A stretch of DNA of 64,000 nt from Vibrio sonorensis (GCF_001854765.1 NZ_LJJE01000103.1:31952-95951), one strand, 5' to 3'; shown: positions 1 to 10,135, counted from the first letter of the stretch. Numbers and translations: made by a program. Notes: generated by a model from the sequence alone, not told the origin.

Positions 1-233
1 AGCTGAGATTGAAACTGACGCAAAGATTGAAGTGTCTCATGGGCGAGTCGACCATCTTTATTGAGCTCCTCAGTAAAAGCGATCAAATTATTGGTCGTTT
101 TACCCGCGGCAGAAACCACAATAAGGTCTTCACTGTTTGAATACTCTTTTAGAATGGAGACAACACGTTGGTAACACTCTGGGTCCGCTAAGCTGCTACC
201 ACCAAATTTGTGCAGTTGTTTTGCCGTAGTCAT
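1..233 (-). CDS. metL: Bifunctional aspartokinase / homoserine dehydrogenase II (N-terminal part)
   Basis: Only the first ~77 codons lie in the window; the gene runs off the left edge. The start reads M-T-T-A-K-Q-L-H-K-F-G-G-S-S-L-A-D, the N-terminal aspartokinase signature (KFGGSSL) that binds ATP and aspartate. MetL makes aspartyl phosphate and later reduces aspartate semialdehyde to homoserine, feeding methionine synthesis. Its ATG lies 2 bases after the metB stop, so the two form a tightly coupled metBL operon controlled from the metB/metJ intergenic region. The assignment to MetL rather than ThrA or LysC rests on this linkage to metB and metJ. Confidence 0.9.
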   Translation of the reverse strand, partial: MTTAKQLHKFGGSSLADPECYQRVVSILKEYSNSEDLIVVSAAGKTTNNLIAFTEELNKDGRLAHETLQSLRQFQSQ

Positions 234-235
234 GA

Positions 236-1402
236 CTAGCCATTCTCCTTGGCGCTTTGAAATGCCTGTTGTAAATCTTCAATTAAGTCATCAGCATCTT
301 CTAAGCCGACGGATAAGCGAAGTAACTGCTGAGAGACACCAGCTTCTTCTAATGCTGCTTCACCCATTGCACGGTGAGTCATAGATGCCGGATGACATAT
401 TAAGCTCTCTACACCACCCAGCGATTCGGCGAGAGAGAAGAGATCTAGTACGCTAGCAAAATGCTTGAGTTGCTCAAAGCTGCCAGCAAACTCGAAACTC
501 AGCATAGAGCCAAATCCGGTTTGTTGTTTTTTAGCAATGTCGTGGCCTGGGTGCTCAGGCAGGCTAGGGTGATAAATCTTACCGACCAGTTCCTCTTGTT
601 GAAGGAAGCCGAGGATCTTATTGGCACTCTCTTCGTGAACGCGCATACGAGCACCAAGAGTACGTATCCCGCGCAGAGTCATATAGCTGTCGAAAGGCGT
701 ACCCGTCGCGCCAATACAGTTGCCCCACCAGCCTAGCTCTTCAGCGTGTTCTTCGGTTTTGGTGATGACCACACCACCAATAACATCCGAATGGCCATTA
801 ATGTACTTAGTTGTCGAATGAATAACGAAATCCGCACCAAGTTCTAGAGGTTTCTGAAAAACAGGTGTCAAAAAGGTGTTATCAACAGCGACTAAAGCCC
901 CAACTTGCTTTGCCAATCGACACACTTTTTCAATATCGACGACACGCACTAGAGGGTTAGAAGGGGTTTCCAGCAGAATGAGTTTTGGTTTTTTTGCTAA
1001 CGCTTGAGCAAGGGCTTGATCGTCGGATTGGTCAACGAAATCAACCTTGAAGTCACCTTTTTGGGAGCGAGTATTAAACAGCCGGTAAGTACCGCCATAA
1101 CAGTCATGGGGCGCTACAATTAAATCGTCTGGGCCAAGAAAAGCAGAGACCCAAAGGTTGAGAGCAGAGGTGCCGCAGTTAGTTACTACCGCCCCTTTAC
1201 CTGATTCGAGTTCAAATAGAGCTTTCTCTAACAAGCCGCGGTTTGGGTTACCGGAACGAGTGTAGTCGTAGTTGGGCACTTCACCAAAGGCAGGGAATCC
1301 ATAGTTAGTAGAGAGATAAATAGGAGGAACAACAGCGTGGTGTTGTGTGTCGGATTCAATACCAGTTCTTACAGCTATAGTAGCCGGCTTGCGAGTGCTC
1401 AT
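236..1402 (-). CDS. metB: Cystathionine gamma-synthase
   Basis: PLP enzyme joining O-succinylhomoserine and cysteine to give cystathionine in the cytoplasm, the committed trans-sulfuration step to methionine. The 388-residue protein has the usual family length. Visible signatures include the substrate loop YTRSGNPNR (about residues 47-55), VAVDNTFLTP (about 171-180) and the PLP lysine in HSTTKYINGHSD (Lys199). I chose the ATG at 1402 (MSTRKPATIAV) because AAGGAA lies just upstream; an in-frame start 30 bases earlier would add residues not seen in the family. It is divergent from metJ and shares its MetJ-box region. Cystathionine gamma-lyase is a paralogue of similar fold, but the metL/metJ context favours MetB. 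Confidence 0.96.
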   Translation of the reverse strand: MSTRKPATIAVRTGIESDTQHHAVVPPIYLSTNYGFPAFGEVPNYDYTRSGNPNRGLLEKALFELESGKGAVVTNCGTSALNLWVSAFLGPDDLIVAPHDCYGGTYRLFNTRSQKGDFKVDFVDQSDDQALAQALAKKPKLILLETPSNPLVRVVDIEKVCRLAKQVGALVAVDNTFLTPVFQKPLELGADFVIHSTTKYINGHSDVIGGVVITKTEEHAEELGWWGNCIGATGTPFDSYMTLRGIRTLGARMRVHEESANKILGFLQQEELVGKIYHPSLPEHPGHDIAKKQQTGFGSMLSFEFAGSFEQLKHFASVLDLFSLAESLGGVESLICHPASMTHRAMGEAALEEAGVSQQLLRLSVGLEDADDLIEDLQQAFQSAKENG

Positions 1403-1445
1403 AACAAATTCCTTTCGCACGTAGTGACTCATTATGCGGGGTGGT

Positions 1446-1469
1446 CTATAACTAGATAGCTATATGTTA
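1446..1469. promoter_or_regulatory. Possible secondary MetJ operator near metB
   Basis: Three consecutive 8-base units (1446-1453, 1454-1461 AGATAGCT, 1462-1469 ATATGTTA) resemble degenerate MetJ boxes (consensus AGACGTCT), placed about 45-65 bases upstream of the metB ATG. The match is weaker than in the array at 1508-1555 and could be chance. Confidence 0.35.
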
Positions 1470-1507
1470 TTCCCTTCTTGTTAACACACTTTACTTCTCA
1501 TTTTTGA

Positions 1508-1555
1508 AGACGTCAACACTTCTAGACGTCTATATGTCTTTGCTTATAGACTTAA
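1508..1555. promoter_or_regulatory. MetJ operator: tandem met boxes
   Basis: Six 8-base units lie in exact register: AGACGTCA, ACACTTCT, AGACGTCT, ATATGTCT, TTGCTTAT, AGACTTAA. The third is a perfect match to the MetJ box AGACGTCT and the first and fourth are close. MetJ dimers with S-adenosylmethionine bind such tandem boxes cooperatively. The array sits between the divergent metB and metJ genes, so it can repress both the metBL operon and metJ itself. Confidence 0.85.
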
Positions 1556-1611
1556 ATCCCGCTAAAATCGGTGGTTGTTACTTTTACAGACAAATATAAT
1601 GAAGGTGTGCA

Positions 1612-1929
1612 ATGGCAGATTGGAACGGCGAATATATAAGCCCTTACGCCGAACATGGAAAGAAAAGCGAGCAGGTAAAGAAAATTACCGTATCTATTCC
1701 ACTGAAAGTACTTAAAGTACTTACAGACGAGCGTACCCGCCGCCAAATTAATAACTTGCGCCACGCGACAAACAGCGAACTTCTATGTGAAGCATTTCTT
1801 CACGCTTACACTGGACAACCTCTTCCTACCGACGAGGATTTGCGTAAGGATCGCCCCGATGATTTACCCGCAGAAGTGAAAAAGATCATGACGGAAATGG
1901 GTATAGAGTTTGAATCGTTTGATGAATAA
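1612..1929 (+). CDS. metJ: Methionine repressor MetJ
   Basis: Ribbon-helix-helix repressor of the methionine regulon, with S-adenosylmethionine as co-repressor. The 105-residue protein is the standard length and almost canonical: N-terminal MADWNGEYISPYAEHGKKSEQ, the DNA-contacting beta strand KKITVSIPLKVLKVL (about residues 23-37), then helix DERTRRQINNLRHATNSELLCEAFLHAYTGQ. The ATG follows AAGGTG. It is divergent from metBL and autoregulated through the boxes at 1508-1555. A factor-independent terminator follows. Confidence 0.98.
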   Translation: MADWNGEYISPYAEHGKKSEQVKKITVSIPLKVLKVLTDERTRRQINNLRHATNSELLCEAFLHAYTGQPLPTDEDLRKDRPDDLPAEVKKIMTEMGIEFESFDE

Positions 1930-1942
1930 ATAAAGAGCAAAC

Positions 1943-1970
1943 AAAAAAAGTTGGCACGAGCCAACCTTTT
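1943..1970 (+). terminator. Terminator after metJ
   Basis: Six-base stem GTTGGC / GCCAAC with a 4-base loop (1950-1965), an A run before it and CTTTT after it. Confidence 0.75.
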
Positions 1971-2318
1971 ACTCAAATAGCTGACATTTCTCTATTTCAT
2001 TTTTCTTGTCCACGGATACTAGATAAAGCTAGCACCCGTTATCAATAGCATTCCTCATTAATGCACTCTCGCCCACGGCCTAAAAATAGTATCTATCAGA
2101 TGTGTTTTTCAAATTGCTATTTTCAGAGTCTATCTAAGTTGCAACTCTTGTAATCAGTACCTTTTACCCACCCACCATGGATGATGAGTACGCGATTAAG
2201 AGTTAGGCATCATAAATTCGTTGTATAAAAATTCGCTTCATTTTCAACCTTAATTTTTTTTGCTGCTACAACTTAAAGAACTGTCGATTTAGGCCTATTC
2301 CAACAAGGAAGAAAACGA
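1971..2318. other. metJ-katG intergenic region
   Basis: About 350 bases without a gene. It must hold the katG promoter. I looked for an OxyR site (four ATAG/CTAT elements spaced by 7) and found only scattered CTAT and ATAG tetramers out of register. AAGGAA precedes the katG ATG. Confidence 0.5.
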
Positions 2319-4491
2319 ATGAAACAGAAAACAGAAAACGAGAGTAAGCAATGCCCGGTGATGTTCAGTGTTAGCCATGTTGCGAATGACTCAAATCCGG
2401 TCTGGTGGCCAAAATTACTCAATCTCGACATACTTCATCTCCACGATACCAAAACAACCCCGATGAGTACCGATTTTAACTACCGGTACGAAGTTCAGAA
2501 ACTCGAAGTAGATGCACTAAAAAAAGATCTCGCAACGCTTATGACGAATAGCCAAGAATGGTGGCCAGCAGACTGGGGACACTATGGCGGATTGATGATC
2601 CGTATGGCATGGCACTCTGCTGGTACCTACCGCATCGGTGATGGTCGAGGAGGGGCAAATACTGGAAATCAACGCTTTGCTCCTCTTAATTCTTGGCCTG
2701 ATAACGCCAACCTCGATAAAGCACGTCGTCTGTTGTGGCCGATCAAAAAGAAATATGGTAACTGCATCAGCTGGGCGGACTTAATGATTTTAGCGGGTAA
2801 CGTCGCCTATGAAACTATGGGATTGAAAACAGTTGGATTTTCGTTTGGCCGCGAAGATATCTGGCAGTCAGAAAAAGATATTTATTGGGGAAGTGAGCAG
2901 CAATGGTTGGCCCCAAGTGGTGGAGACCAGAGTCGCTATAGTGGTGGTAGAGATCTGGAAAATCCATTAGCAGCGGTCATGATGGGGTTGATCTATGTAA
3001 ACCCGGAAGGTGTTGACGGCACTCCAGACCCACTAAAAACGGCTCAAGATATGCGGACAACGTTTAGCCGCATGGGGATGAATGATGAGGAAACGGTGGC
3101 TTTGACTGCGGGTGGACATACGGTAGGAAAAGCGCATGGCAATGGAAATCCTTCCCATCAGGGTCGAGAGCCTGAAGGGGCTGATCTCATTGAACAAGGC
3201 CTGGTTGGCAAAACCATCAGTCACGAGGCGTTGGGCGAGACACAGTGACCAGTGGCCTTGAGGGAGCGTGGACAACCAATCCCGTGCAGTGGGACGGCGA
3301 TTTCTTCCGCTTACTTTTTGCCTATGACTGGGAGTTAAAAAGAAGTCCTGCTGGTGCGTGGCAGTGGCAGCCCATCAGTGTCGATGAAGTTGACAAACCC
3401 GTCGACGTAGAAGAGGCGTCACTAAAGGGAGAATTAATAATGACGGATGCGGATATGGCTCTAAAAATAGATCCCCATTATCGCAAAATATCCGAACGCT
3501 TTTTAAACGACCCCGATTACTTTGCTCACACCTTTGCTCACGCTTGGTTCAAGTTGACTCACCGCGATCTAGGCCCCAAAACTCGTTACATTGGCCTGAT
3601 GTTCCTGAGGAGTCGATGATTTGGCAAGACCCGATATCAACGAGAAAGACTGAATATGATATTGGTAAGGTTAAGCAGAAAATTGCGCAGAGTGAGCTGA
3701 CTATTAGCGAAATGGTATCTACGGCTTGGGACAGTGCTCGTACGTTCAGGCAATCGGATAAGAGAGGGGGGGCAAATGGCGCCCGTATTCGCCTAGAGCC
3801 CCAAAGAAGCTGGATGGGTAATGAGCCGAAAAGGCTTGATAAGGTTCTTACTGTTCTTGAAGGCATCGCATTGGAATCAGGCGCGAGTGTTGCTGATGTG
3901 ATTGTGTTGGCGGGGAATCTTGGGGTCGAAATGGCCGCTAAAGCCGTAAATGTAGACATTGAGGTGCCTTTCTTTCCCGGTCGTGGGGATGCGACTCAAG
4001 CGGAGACTGATGAGAGCTCGTTTGCGGTATTAGAGCCACTTGCGGATGGGTTTAGAAATTGGCAAAAGCAAGAATATGCTGTATCACCTGAAGAGCTATT
4101 ACTCGATCGCGCCCAGCTATTAGGCTTGACTGCGCCAGAAATGACAGTGCTAATCGGTGGCATGAGAGCACTTGGTACTAATTATGACGCTACTGATCAT
4201 GGAGTATTTACCGATGACGTTGGTACCTTAAGCAATGATTTTTTTGTTGTGCTCACTGACATGAAGTATCAGTGGCAGCCAGTAGGCAGTAATTTATACA
4301 ATATCGTGGTTCGCTCTAGTGGTGAAGTTAAATGGACAGCGACAAGAGTCGATCTTGTTTTTGGTTCTAATTCCATTTTAAGGGCGTACGCTGAAGTTTA
4401 TGCGCAGGATGATAATCAAGTAAAATTTGTCGAAGACTTTGTTGCTGTGTGGGGAAAAATAATGAATGCGGATCGCTTCGATCTAGAATGA
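2319..4491 (+). CDS. katG: Catalase-peroxidase KatG (two apparent single-base losses)
   Basis: Haem enzyme that decomposes hydrogen peroxide by catalase and peroxidase activity. The distal motif MAWHSAGTYR supplies the catalytic Arg/Trp/His, GLIYVNPEG the Tyr and FSRMGMND the Met of the KatG Trp-Tyr-Met adduct, and ALTAGGHTVGKAHG the proximal His. The second half carries the C-terminal catalase-like domain (WDSARTFRQSDKRGGANGARIRL). The reading frame breaks twice: at 3203-3204 (GG where GGG would give EQGLGWQNH) and at 3595-3596 (CC where CCC would give RYIGPDVPEE). Adding one base at each restores 724 residues, a normal KatG length. A sequence error is likelier than a true pseudogene, since the rest is free of stops. 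Confidence 0.9.
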
Positions 4492-4504
4492 TATTGGATT
4501 GATG

Positions 4505-4536
4505 AGCCCCTTAAAAGTAAAGCGCGTTAAGGGGCT
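4505..4536. terminator. Stem-loop between convergent katG and maeB
   Basis: Perfect 10-base stem AGCCCCTTAA / TTAAGGGGCT with a 12-base loop. No clear U tract follows on either strand, so termination activity is uncertain. Confidence 0.45.
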
Positions 4537-4572
4537 ACAGCGAAGCGGGTCGAGCCTTACGACTCGTTTTTA

Positions 4573-5847
4573 TTACTGCATGTAGTTTTCTGGCATTTCA
4601 ATTCGGGCGACGCCAGAATCCACGGCCGCTTGTGCAACGGCTTTTGCAACGCGCGGCAACAAGCGTGGGTCCATAGGTTTCGGGATAATGTAATCTGAAC
4701 CATACTCCAGCTTATCTACGCCCGCAGCAGAGAGAACTTCTGCAGGGACAGATTCTTTCGCTAGCTGGCGAATTGCGTCGACAGCGGCAAGCTTCATTTC
4801 ATCGTTGATTTCACTGGCACGAACATCAAGCGCCCCGCGGAAAATAAATGGGAAACAAAGCACATTGTTGACTTGGTTAGGGTAGTCACTTCGGCCCGTA
4901 CCCATTATCAAGTCGTCACGAACTTGGTGTGCAAGCTCTGGTTTGATCTCAGGATCAGGGTTGGAACAAGCAAAAACAATCGGCTTATCCGCCATCAGCT
5001 TTAATGCTTCCGCAGGAAGTAAGTTAGGGCCAGAGACGCCAAGGAATAGGTCAGCACCTTCAATCACATCTTCTAGGGTGCGTTTATCCGTATTGTTGGC
5101 AAACAACTTTTTGTACTCGTTTAAGTCATCGCGGCGAGTATGAATCACGCCTTTGCGGTCAAGCATGTAAATGCGTTCACGCATCGCACCACATTTGATC
5201 AACAGCTCCATACAAGCAACCGCAGCAGCGCCAGCACCTAAACAGACAATCGTCGCTTCAGACAAGCACTTGCCTTGCAGTTCAATTGCATTAAGCATAC
5301 CCGCAGCAGTAACGATGGCTGTCCCGTGCTGATCGTCGTGGAACACTGGCACATCACATCGCTCAATTAAGCGCTGTTCAATTTCAAAACAATCAGGTGC
5401 TTTGATATCTTCAAGGTTAATACCGCCAAAGGTGTCGGCGATGTTAGCCACCGTATCAACAAACTCATCAATGGTGCGGTGTTTTACTTCAATATCAATA
5501 GAATCAAGGCCAGCAAAACGTTTAAAAAGAAGTGCTTTACCTTCCATTACAGGCTTAGAAGCCAGAGGGCCAAGATTACCTAAGCCTAAAATAGCAGTAC
5601 CGTTTGAGATCACGGCAACCATGTTACCTTTAGCCGTGTACTTATAAGCGTTATCTGGATCTTGAGCAATTTCGCGAACAGGTTCAGCGACACCTGGGCT
5701 ATACGCTAAGGCGAGGTGCTCGGCGGTTTCTGCCGGTTTGCTTAGTTCTACTGAAATTTTTCCTGCAGTGGGTAAAGCGTGGTAATCAAGAGCGCGTTGG
5801 CGAAACTCTTCTTCTGGGGAGTTGGGTTGCTGGTTGTCGTCTGACAT
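4573..5847 (-). CDS. Malic enzyme (oxaloacetate-decarboxylating, short form)
   Basis: Oxidatively decarboxylates malate to pyruvate and CO2, giving NAD(P)H for anaplerotic balance and biosynthesis. The 424-residue protein has the malic enzyme core: LALAYSPGVAEP near residues 46-57, ISNGTAILGLGNLGP (about 80-94), metal-site FEIEQRL and VFHDDQHGTAIV, and a nucleotide-binding GAGAAAVACMELL. It lacks the C-terminal phosphotransacetylase-like domain of enteric MaeB, so it is the short bacterial type. It lies downstream of rpmE with a ~210-base gap and its own start region. Cofactor preference (NAD or NADP) cannot be read from the sequence. Confidence 0.93.
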   Translation of the reverse strand: MSDDNQQPNSPEEEFRQRALDYHALPTAGKISVELSKPAETAEHLALAYSPGVAEPVREIAQDPDNAYKYTAKGNMVAVISNGTAILGLGNLGPLASKPVMEGKALLFKRFAGLDSIDIEVKHRTIDEFVDTVANIADTFGGINLEDIKAPDCFEIEQRLIERCDVPVFHDDQHGTAIVTAAGMLNAIELQGKCLSEATIVCLGAGAAAVACMELLIKCGAMRERIYMLDRKGVIHTRRDDLNEYKKLFANNTDKRTLEDVIEGADLFLGVSGPNLLPAEALKLMADKPIVFACSNPDPEIKPELAHQVRDDLIMGTGRSDYPNQVNNVLCFPFIFRGALDVRASEINDEMKLAAVDAIRQLAKESVPAEVLSAAGVDKLEYGSDYIIPKPMDPRLLPRVAKAVAQAAVDSGVARIEMPENYMQ

Positions 5848-6017
5848 ATGGCTGATTCTCGTTATAGTCTTGATTGGAATAGGGTCTTTAATTCTAAATG
5901 AAGAATGTCAAGCTGCATAGGTGGGAATGCGACTCAGCTCAGTGAAATACAGGTCATTAGTGACTGATAAGACCAGAGAAAGAGAATAGAAAGGTGGAAA
6001 AAGAGATTGGGAAGATC

Positions 6018-6044
6018 AAAAAAGGGCGCTTGTGCGCCCTTTTA
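6018..6044 (-). terminator. Terminator after rpmE
   Basis: Stem AAAAGGGCGC / GCGCCCTTTT with a TTGT loop. On the minus strand it is followed by a T run, fitting termination of rpmE transcription. Confidence 0.85.
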
Positions 6045-6059
6045 CTATCCGTGCAAAAA

Positions 6060-6278
6060 TTACTTCTTGCTAGATAGAGCACCGAAACGCTTGTTGAAGC
6101 GATCAACACGACCACCAGTATCAACGATACGTTGCTTACCAGTGTAGAATGGGTGACATTTGTCACATACGTCTAGGTGGATAGATTCTTTAGTCAAAGT
6201 AGACAGAAACTCGAAAGAGTTGCCGCAAGAACAAGTAGCATTTACTGCTTTGTATTCTGGGTGGATACCAGCTTTCAT
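6060..6278 (-). CDS. rpmE: 50S ribosomal protein L31 (zinc-binding type)
   Basis: Component of the large ribosomal subunit that bridges to the small subunit. The 72-residue protein begins MKAGIHPEY and carries four cysteines in CSCGNSF and CDKCHPFYTGKQR, marking the zinc-binding C+ paralogue rather than the zinc-free form made under zinc starvation. Strong RBS (GAGGTTTTCCCC is the leader, with AGG 10-12 bases before ATG). It is divergent from priA. No Zur-like palindrome is evident upstream. Confidence 0.97.
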   Translation of the reverse strand: MKAGIHPEYKAVNATCSCGNSFEFLSTLTKESIHLDVCDKCHPFYTGKQRIVDTGGRVDRFNKRFGALSSKK

Positions 6279-6596
6279 GGGGAAAACCTCTAATCAGGCC
6301 GCGTCGCTATCCGAATCTTAGCCGGACACCACACGTAGTTAAATAAATAGTATAGTCAGGATACCGCTAGCTGATTAAAAATCTACCAAGCCATATCTCT
6401 GAGGCGCGATATAGTAAAGAATACCGAGCCCCTGATCAACCTATTTTCGAATAATACTGCTACTTTTTTCAGCACTGTTTTCTCACTTAAAACCAACGAG
6501 TAGCTAAGTTCGCGATACGATATGAGTAGCCTGTATTTAGTCGCGGGGATACAGTAGACTGTTTTTAGTTTCTGATATTGCGATGATTTGCGCTGT
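6279..6596. other. rpmE-priA intergenic region
   Basis: 318 bases between divergent genes, A+T-rich except near rpmE. Promoters for both genes are expected here. I see no gene, repeat or convincing operator. Confidence 0.5.
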
Positions 6597-8796
6597 ATGC
6601 GACCCAAGATAGCCCGTGTGGCGCTTCCCGTGCCACTGGATAAACAGTTTGACTATTTGATTCCCAATCACCTTTTTCCCGTTGTGGGGGGCGAGTCAGC
6701 GTGCCCTTCGGGCGACAAACGCTGGTGGGTATTGTTGTGCAGTTCGCTGAGTCATCAGAGTTTAGCTCCGCCCAACTCAAGGCTATTAAAGGCGTTATAG
6801 ATCTCACACCACTGTGGCCACAAAGTGTTTATGAGCTACTGACGTGGTGTAGCAAATTTTACCTTTACCCCTTGGGGGAGACCTTTGCCAATGCCATGCC
6901 GACAGCGCTGCGCAAAGGCAAGCCAGCCGAATTTCAATCTACGTTAGAGTGGCAATTGACCCCGTTGGGACGTGATCAGTTGATGCAAGGTTTTGGTAGA
7001 GCAGTAAAACAGGCTCAGGTGATGAAAATTTTAGAGGGGGGGCGGCATCGCATCAGGTGATGTTAGATGCGGAGGTAAGCCGCACCGTCCTTAACACTCT
7101 CGAAGATAAAGGCTGGATAGCATCCCAAGAACACAAGAAAGCCGTTAAGGCTTGGCCAAAAGAAGTTGAAACCGACGACCACAAGCCGAAACTCAACGAG
7201 GAGCAAGCAGTCGCGATCGCTACAGTAAACAGCGCGCAAGGTTTTGGCTGTTATCTACTTGAAGGTGTCACTGGCTCAGGAAAAACAGAGGTCTACTTAA
7301 ATTTAATCAAACCCGTATTAGAACAAGGTAAACAAGCGCTTGTTCTGGTACCAGAAATTGGCCTAACACCGCAAACCATCAATCGCTTTAAAAAGCGCTT
7401 TCAAGTTCCCATTGAGGTGATCCACTCAGGATTGAATGAGACGGAGAGGCTGAATGCTTGGCTCAGCGCTCGCGACAAAGAAGCGGGCATTGTGATAGGC
7501 ACGCGTTCTGCACTGCTGACCCCTTTTAAAAACCTCGGCATTATCATTGTCGATGAAGAACACGATGCGTCATACAAGCAGCAAGATAGTCTCCGCTATC
7601 ACGCCAGAGATGTGGCGGTAATGAGAGCGAGTAAGGCGAATATACCAGTAGTGTTGGGATCGGCTACCCCTGCATTAGAGACATTGCAAAATGCCTTGAG
7701 TGGGAAATACCACCACTTGACGCTGACCGAAAGAGCGGGACAGGCATCGCCAACAAAGAATAGAGCTTTAGATGTAAAAGGGCTTTATTTAGAAGCGGGC
7801 TTATCCGCTCCACTTATCGCCGAAATGCGTCGCCATTTGAAGGCGGGTAATCAAGTGATGCTGTTTCTCAACCGAAGAGGTTTTTCACCAGCGTTGATGT
7901 GTCACGAATGCGGTTGGATAGCCGAATGTCAACGCTGCGATGCATACTACACCTACCATCACCACAGCAACGAGATGCGCTGCCATCATTGTGGCTCGCA
8001 AAAGCCAGTGGTGCACCAATGTGAAGGGTGTGGTTCGACGCAACTCGTCACGGTAGGTGTGGGCACCGAGCAGTTGGAAGAACAGTTAAATCAACTATTC
8101 CCTGAGTTTAAGGCCATTCGAATTGATCGTGATAGCACCCGACGAAAAGGCACACTAGAAGAGTCTCTCAAAGCCATCCGGCGCGGAGAGTACCAGATCT
8201 TGATCGGTACGCAGATGCTAGCAAAGGGACATCACTTTCCCGATGTTACCTTAGTGGGGTTACTGGATGTTGATGGCTCGTTGTACAGCAGCGACTTTAG
8301 AGCGTCGGAGCGCTTGGCGCAGCTTTTTATCCAAGTCGCGGGTCGTGCTGGACGAGCAAGTAAACAAGGAGAGGTGTTATTACAAACCCACCATCCTGAC
8401 CACAGCTTATTACAATCGCTGTTGACCAAAGGTTATGGAGAGTTCGCTCGTACCGCATTGCTAGAACGCAAAATGGCTTTTCTACCGCCTTTTAGCTTTT
8501 TGACGCTGTTTAGAGCCGAAGCCAACCATAGTGATTTGGTCGAAGAGTTTCTCAGACAAGTTCGACATACCCTAGAGTCCCATCCACTGTTTGATGATGC
8601 GTGCATGGTTTTAGGACCGACACCTGCTCCTTTGGCTAAGCGCGCGGGTAAACATCGATGGCAGTTGCTACTGCAAGCTCAGAGTCGACCTCTGATGCAG
8701 AAGCTATTGCACAGCGCAAAACCGGCCATTGAAATGTTGCCAACAGCCAAAAAAGTACGCTGGTCACTAGATATAGACCCACAAGACCTCAGCTAG
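6597..8796 (+). CDS. priA: Primosomal helicase PriA (two apparent single-base losses)
   Basis: 3'-to-5' helicase that recognises repaired forks and reloads the replisome. N-terminal DNA-binding domain starts MRPKIARVALPVPLDKQFDYLIP. The helicase part has Walker A GVTGSGKTEVYL, Walker B IIVDEEHDASYKQ, and the cysteine-rich zinc module CHECGWIAECQRCDAYYTYHHHSNEMRCHHCG, continuing CEGCG. Frame breaks lie in two G runs: 6685-6691 (one G short; restores VVGGRVSVPFGR) and 7036-7042 (one G short; restores LEGGAASHQVML). Corrected length is 733 residues, typical of PriA. The break in such an important gene argues for sequence error. No clear Shine-Dalgarno precedes the ATG; a TTG 9 bases upstream is an alternative start. 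Confidence 0.93.
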
Positions 8797-9090
8797 GGTA
8801 CAAAGAATATCCGGCTGTAAACTTTGGCATACTCAGCTTTTGCTACGTAATTTCATTAAATTGTGATTAAAATCGCACTTGCGCTACAAATTTTGTTAAT
8901 CTGCCCGTAACATTATGTTTCGAAATGAATAAACTAAGAACTCAGTTGATTATCGGTCTGAGTTTTATTTTTGGGTAATCGTTTGCGCTGGCGAGGCCAG
9001 CGATAATAGAGTGGGCTTAACCCACCGCAGCTATTCAACAAGGTTAAGGTGGCAAATGGCTACCAAGGAAATGAAGAGGGTTTAATCTTT

Positions 9091-10098
9091 ATGGCGACAA
9101 TGAAGGATGTTGCCCAGCTTGCAGGGGTATCGACGGCGACGGTTTCACGGGCGTTAATGAACCCAGAGAAAGTGTCTTCGGCGACAAGGAAAAGAGTTGA
9201 AGATGCGGTACTAGAAGCTGGCTATTCTCCAAATTCACTAGCACGTAATTTGCGCAGGAATGAATCAAAAACCATCATTGCAATCGTACCGGATATCTGT
9301 GATCCGTACTTTACTGAGATTATCAGAGGTATTGAAGATGCGGCGATGGAACACGGTTACATTGTTTTGCTTGGCGACAGTGGTCAGCAAAAGAAACGCG
9401 AAAGCTCGTTTGTGAATTTGGTCTTTACAAAACAAGCAGATGGTATGTTGTTGTTAGGCACAGATCTTCCGTTTGATGTGAGTAAACCAGAACAAAAGAA
9501 CTTACCGCCAATGGTAATGGCGTGTGAGTTCGCACCAGAACTTGAGTTGCCAACGGTTCATATCGATAACCTCACTTCAGCATTTGAAGCGGTGAACTAT
9601 CTAACTCAACTTGGTCACAAACGCGTTGCACAGATTGCGGGCCCAGAGACTGCAGTGCTGTGCCAGTTCCGTCATCAAGGCTACCAACAGGCTCTGCGCC
9701 GTGCTGGTATCAGTCAAACACCAGAATACAGTGTGTCAGGAAACTTCACTTTTGAAGCCGGTGCCAAAGCACTGCAGGCATTGTTAGCTCTGCCAGAACC
9801 GCCAACCGCAGTGTTCTGCCACAACGATGTTATGGCGATTGGTGCTATTCAAGAAGCGAAACGCCGCGGTCTTCGCGTACCACAAGATTTGCCGATTGTT
9901 GGTTTCGATGATATTCAATTTGCTCAGTACTGCGATCCACCGTTGACGACAATTTCACAACCTAGATATGAGATAGGCCGCCAAGCAATGTTGATGATGC
10001 TTGAGTTACTTCGCGGACACGAGGTAAGAGCGGGTTCACGTCTACTAGAAACCAATTTGGTTGTTCGAGAGAGCGCAGCGCCACCGAGAGTGAACTAA
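9091..10098 (+). CDS. cytR: LacI-family transcriptional repressor CytR
   Basis: Repressor of nucleoside uptake and catabolism genes that acts with CRP and is relieved by cytidine. N-terminal HTH MKDVAQLAGVSTATVSRALMNPEKV, hinge SPNSLARNLRRNES, then a periplasmic-binding-protein-like effector domain ending in IVGFDDIQFAQYCDPPLTTISQPRYEIG. The ATG at 9091 (MATMKDVAQ) follows GAAGAGGG and gives 335 residues; an upstream GTG at 9049 would add an uncharacteristic 14 residues. Its place between priA and ftsN matches other Vibrio and enteric genomes, which supports CytR over other LacI members. Confidence 0.93.
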   Translation: MATMKDVAQLAGVSTATVSRALMNPEKVSSATRKRVEDAVLEAGYSPNSLARNLRRNESKTIIAIVPDICDPYFTEIIRGIEDAAMEHGYIVLLGDSGQQKKRESSFVNLVFTKQADGMLLLGTDLPFDVSKPEQKNLPPMVMACEFAPELELPTVHIDNLTSAFEAVNYLTQLGHKRVAQIAGPETAVLCQFRHQGYQQALRRAGISQTPEYSVSGNFTFEAGAKALQALLALPEPPTAVFCHNDVMAIGAIQEAKRRGLRVPQDLPIVGFDDIQFAQYCDPPLTTISQPRYEIGRQAMLMMLELLRGHEVRAGSRLLETNLVVRESAAPPRVN

Positions 10099-10103
10099 AA
10101 TGG

Positions 10104-10135
10104 TGGAAGCGATGTAAATTGTTGCATCGCTTCCA
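10104..10135 (+). terminator. Stem-loop after cytR
   Basis: Eleven-base stem TGGAAGCGATG / CATCGCTTCCA with a 10-base loop. It lacks a U tract, so it may be a weak terminator or an mRNA-protecting hairpin. Confidence 0.45.

Noticed and set aside
1971..2318. OxyR operator upstream of katG
   Set aside because: Several CTAT and ATAG tetramers occur but never in the required 7-base register.
3549..3959. Minus-strand reading frame inside katG
   Set aside because: It overlaps the conserved catalase coding region and shows no recognisable protein; an antisense shadow.
2319..4491. katG as a pseudogene
   Set aside because: Both breaks are single-base losses in GGG/CCC-type runs, the pattern seen throughout the window; the rest of the gene is free of stops and all catalytic motifs are present.
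5957..6166. Second small reading frame overlapping rpmE
   Set aside because: It lies on the same strand in another frame over the L31 gene and its terminator; no RBS or similarity.
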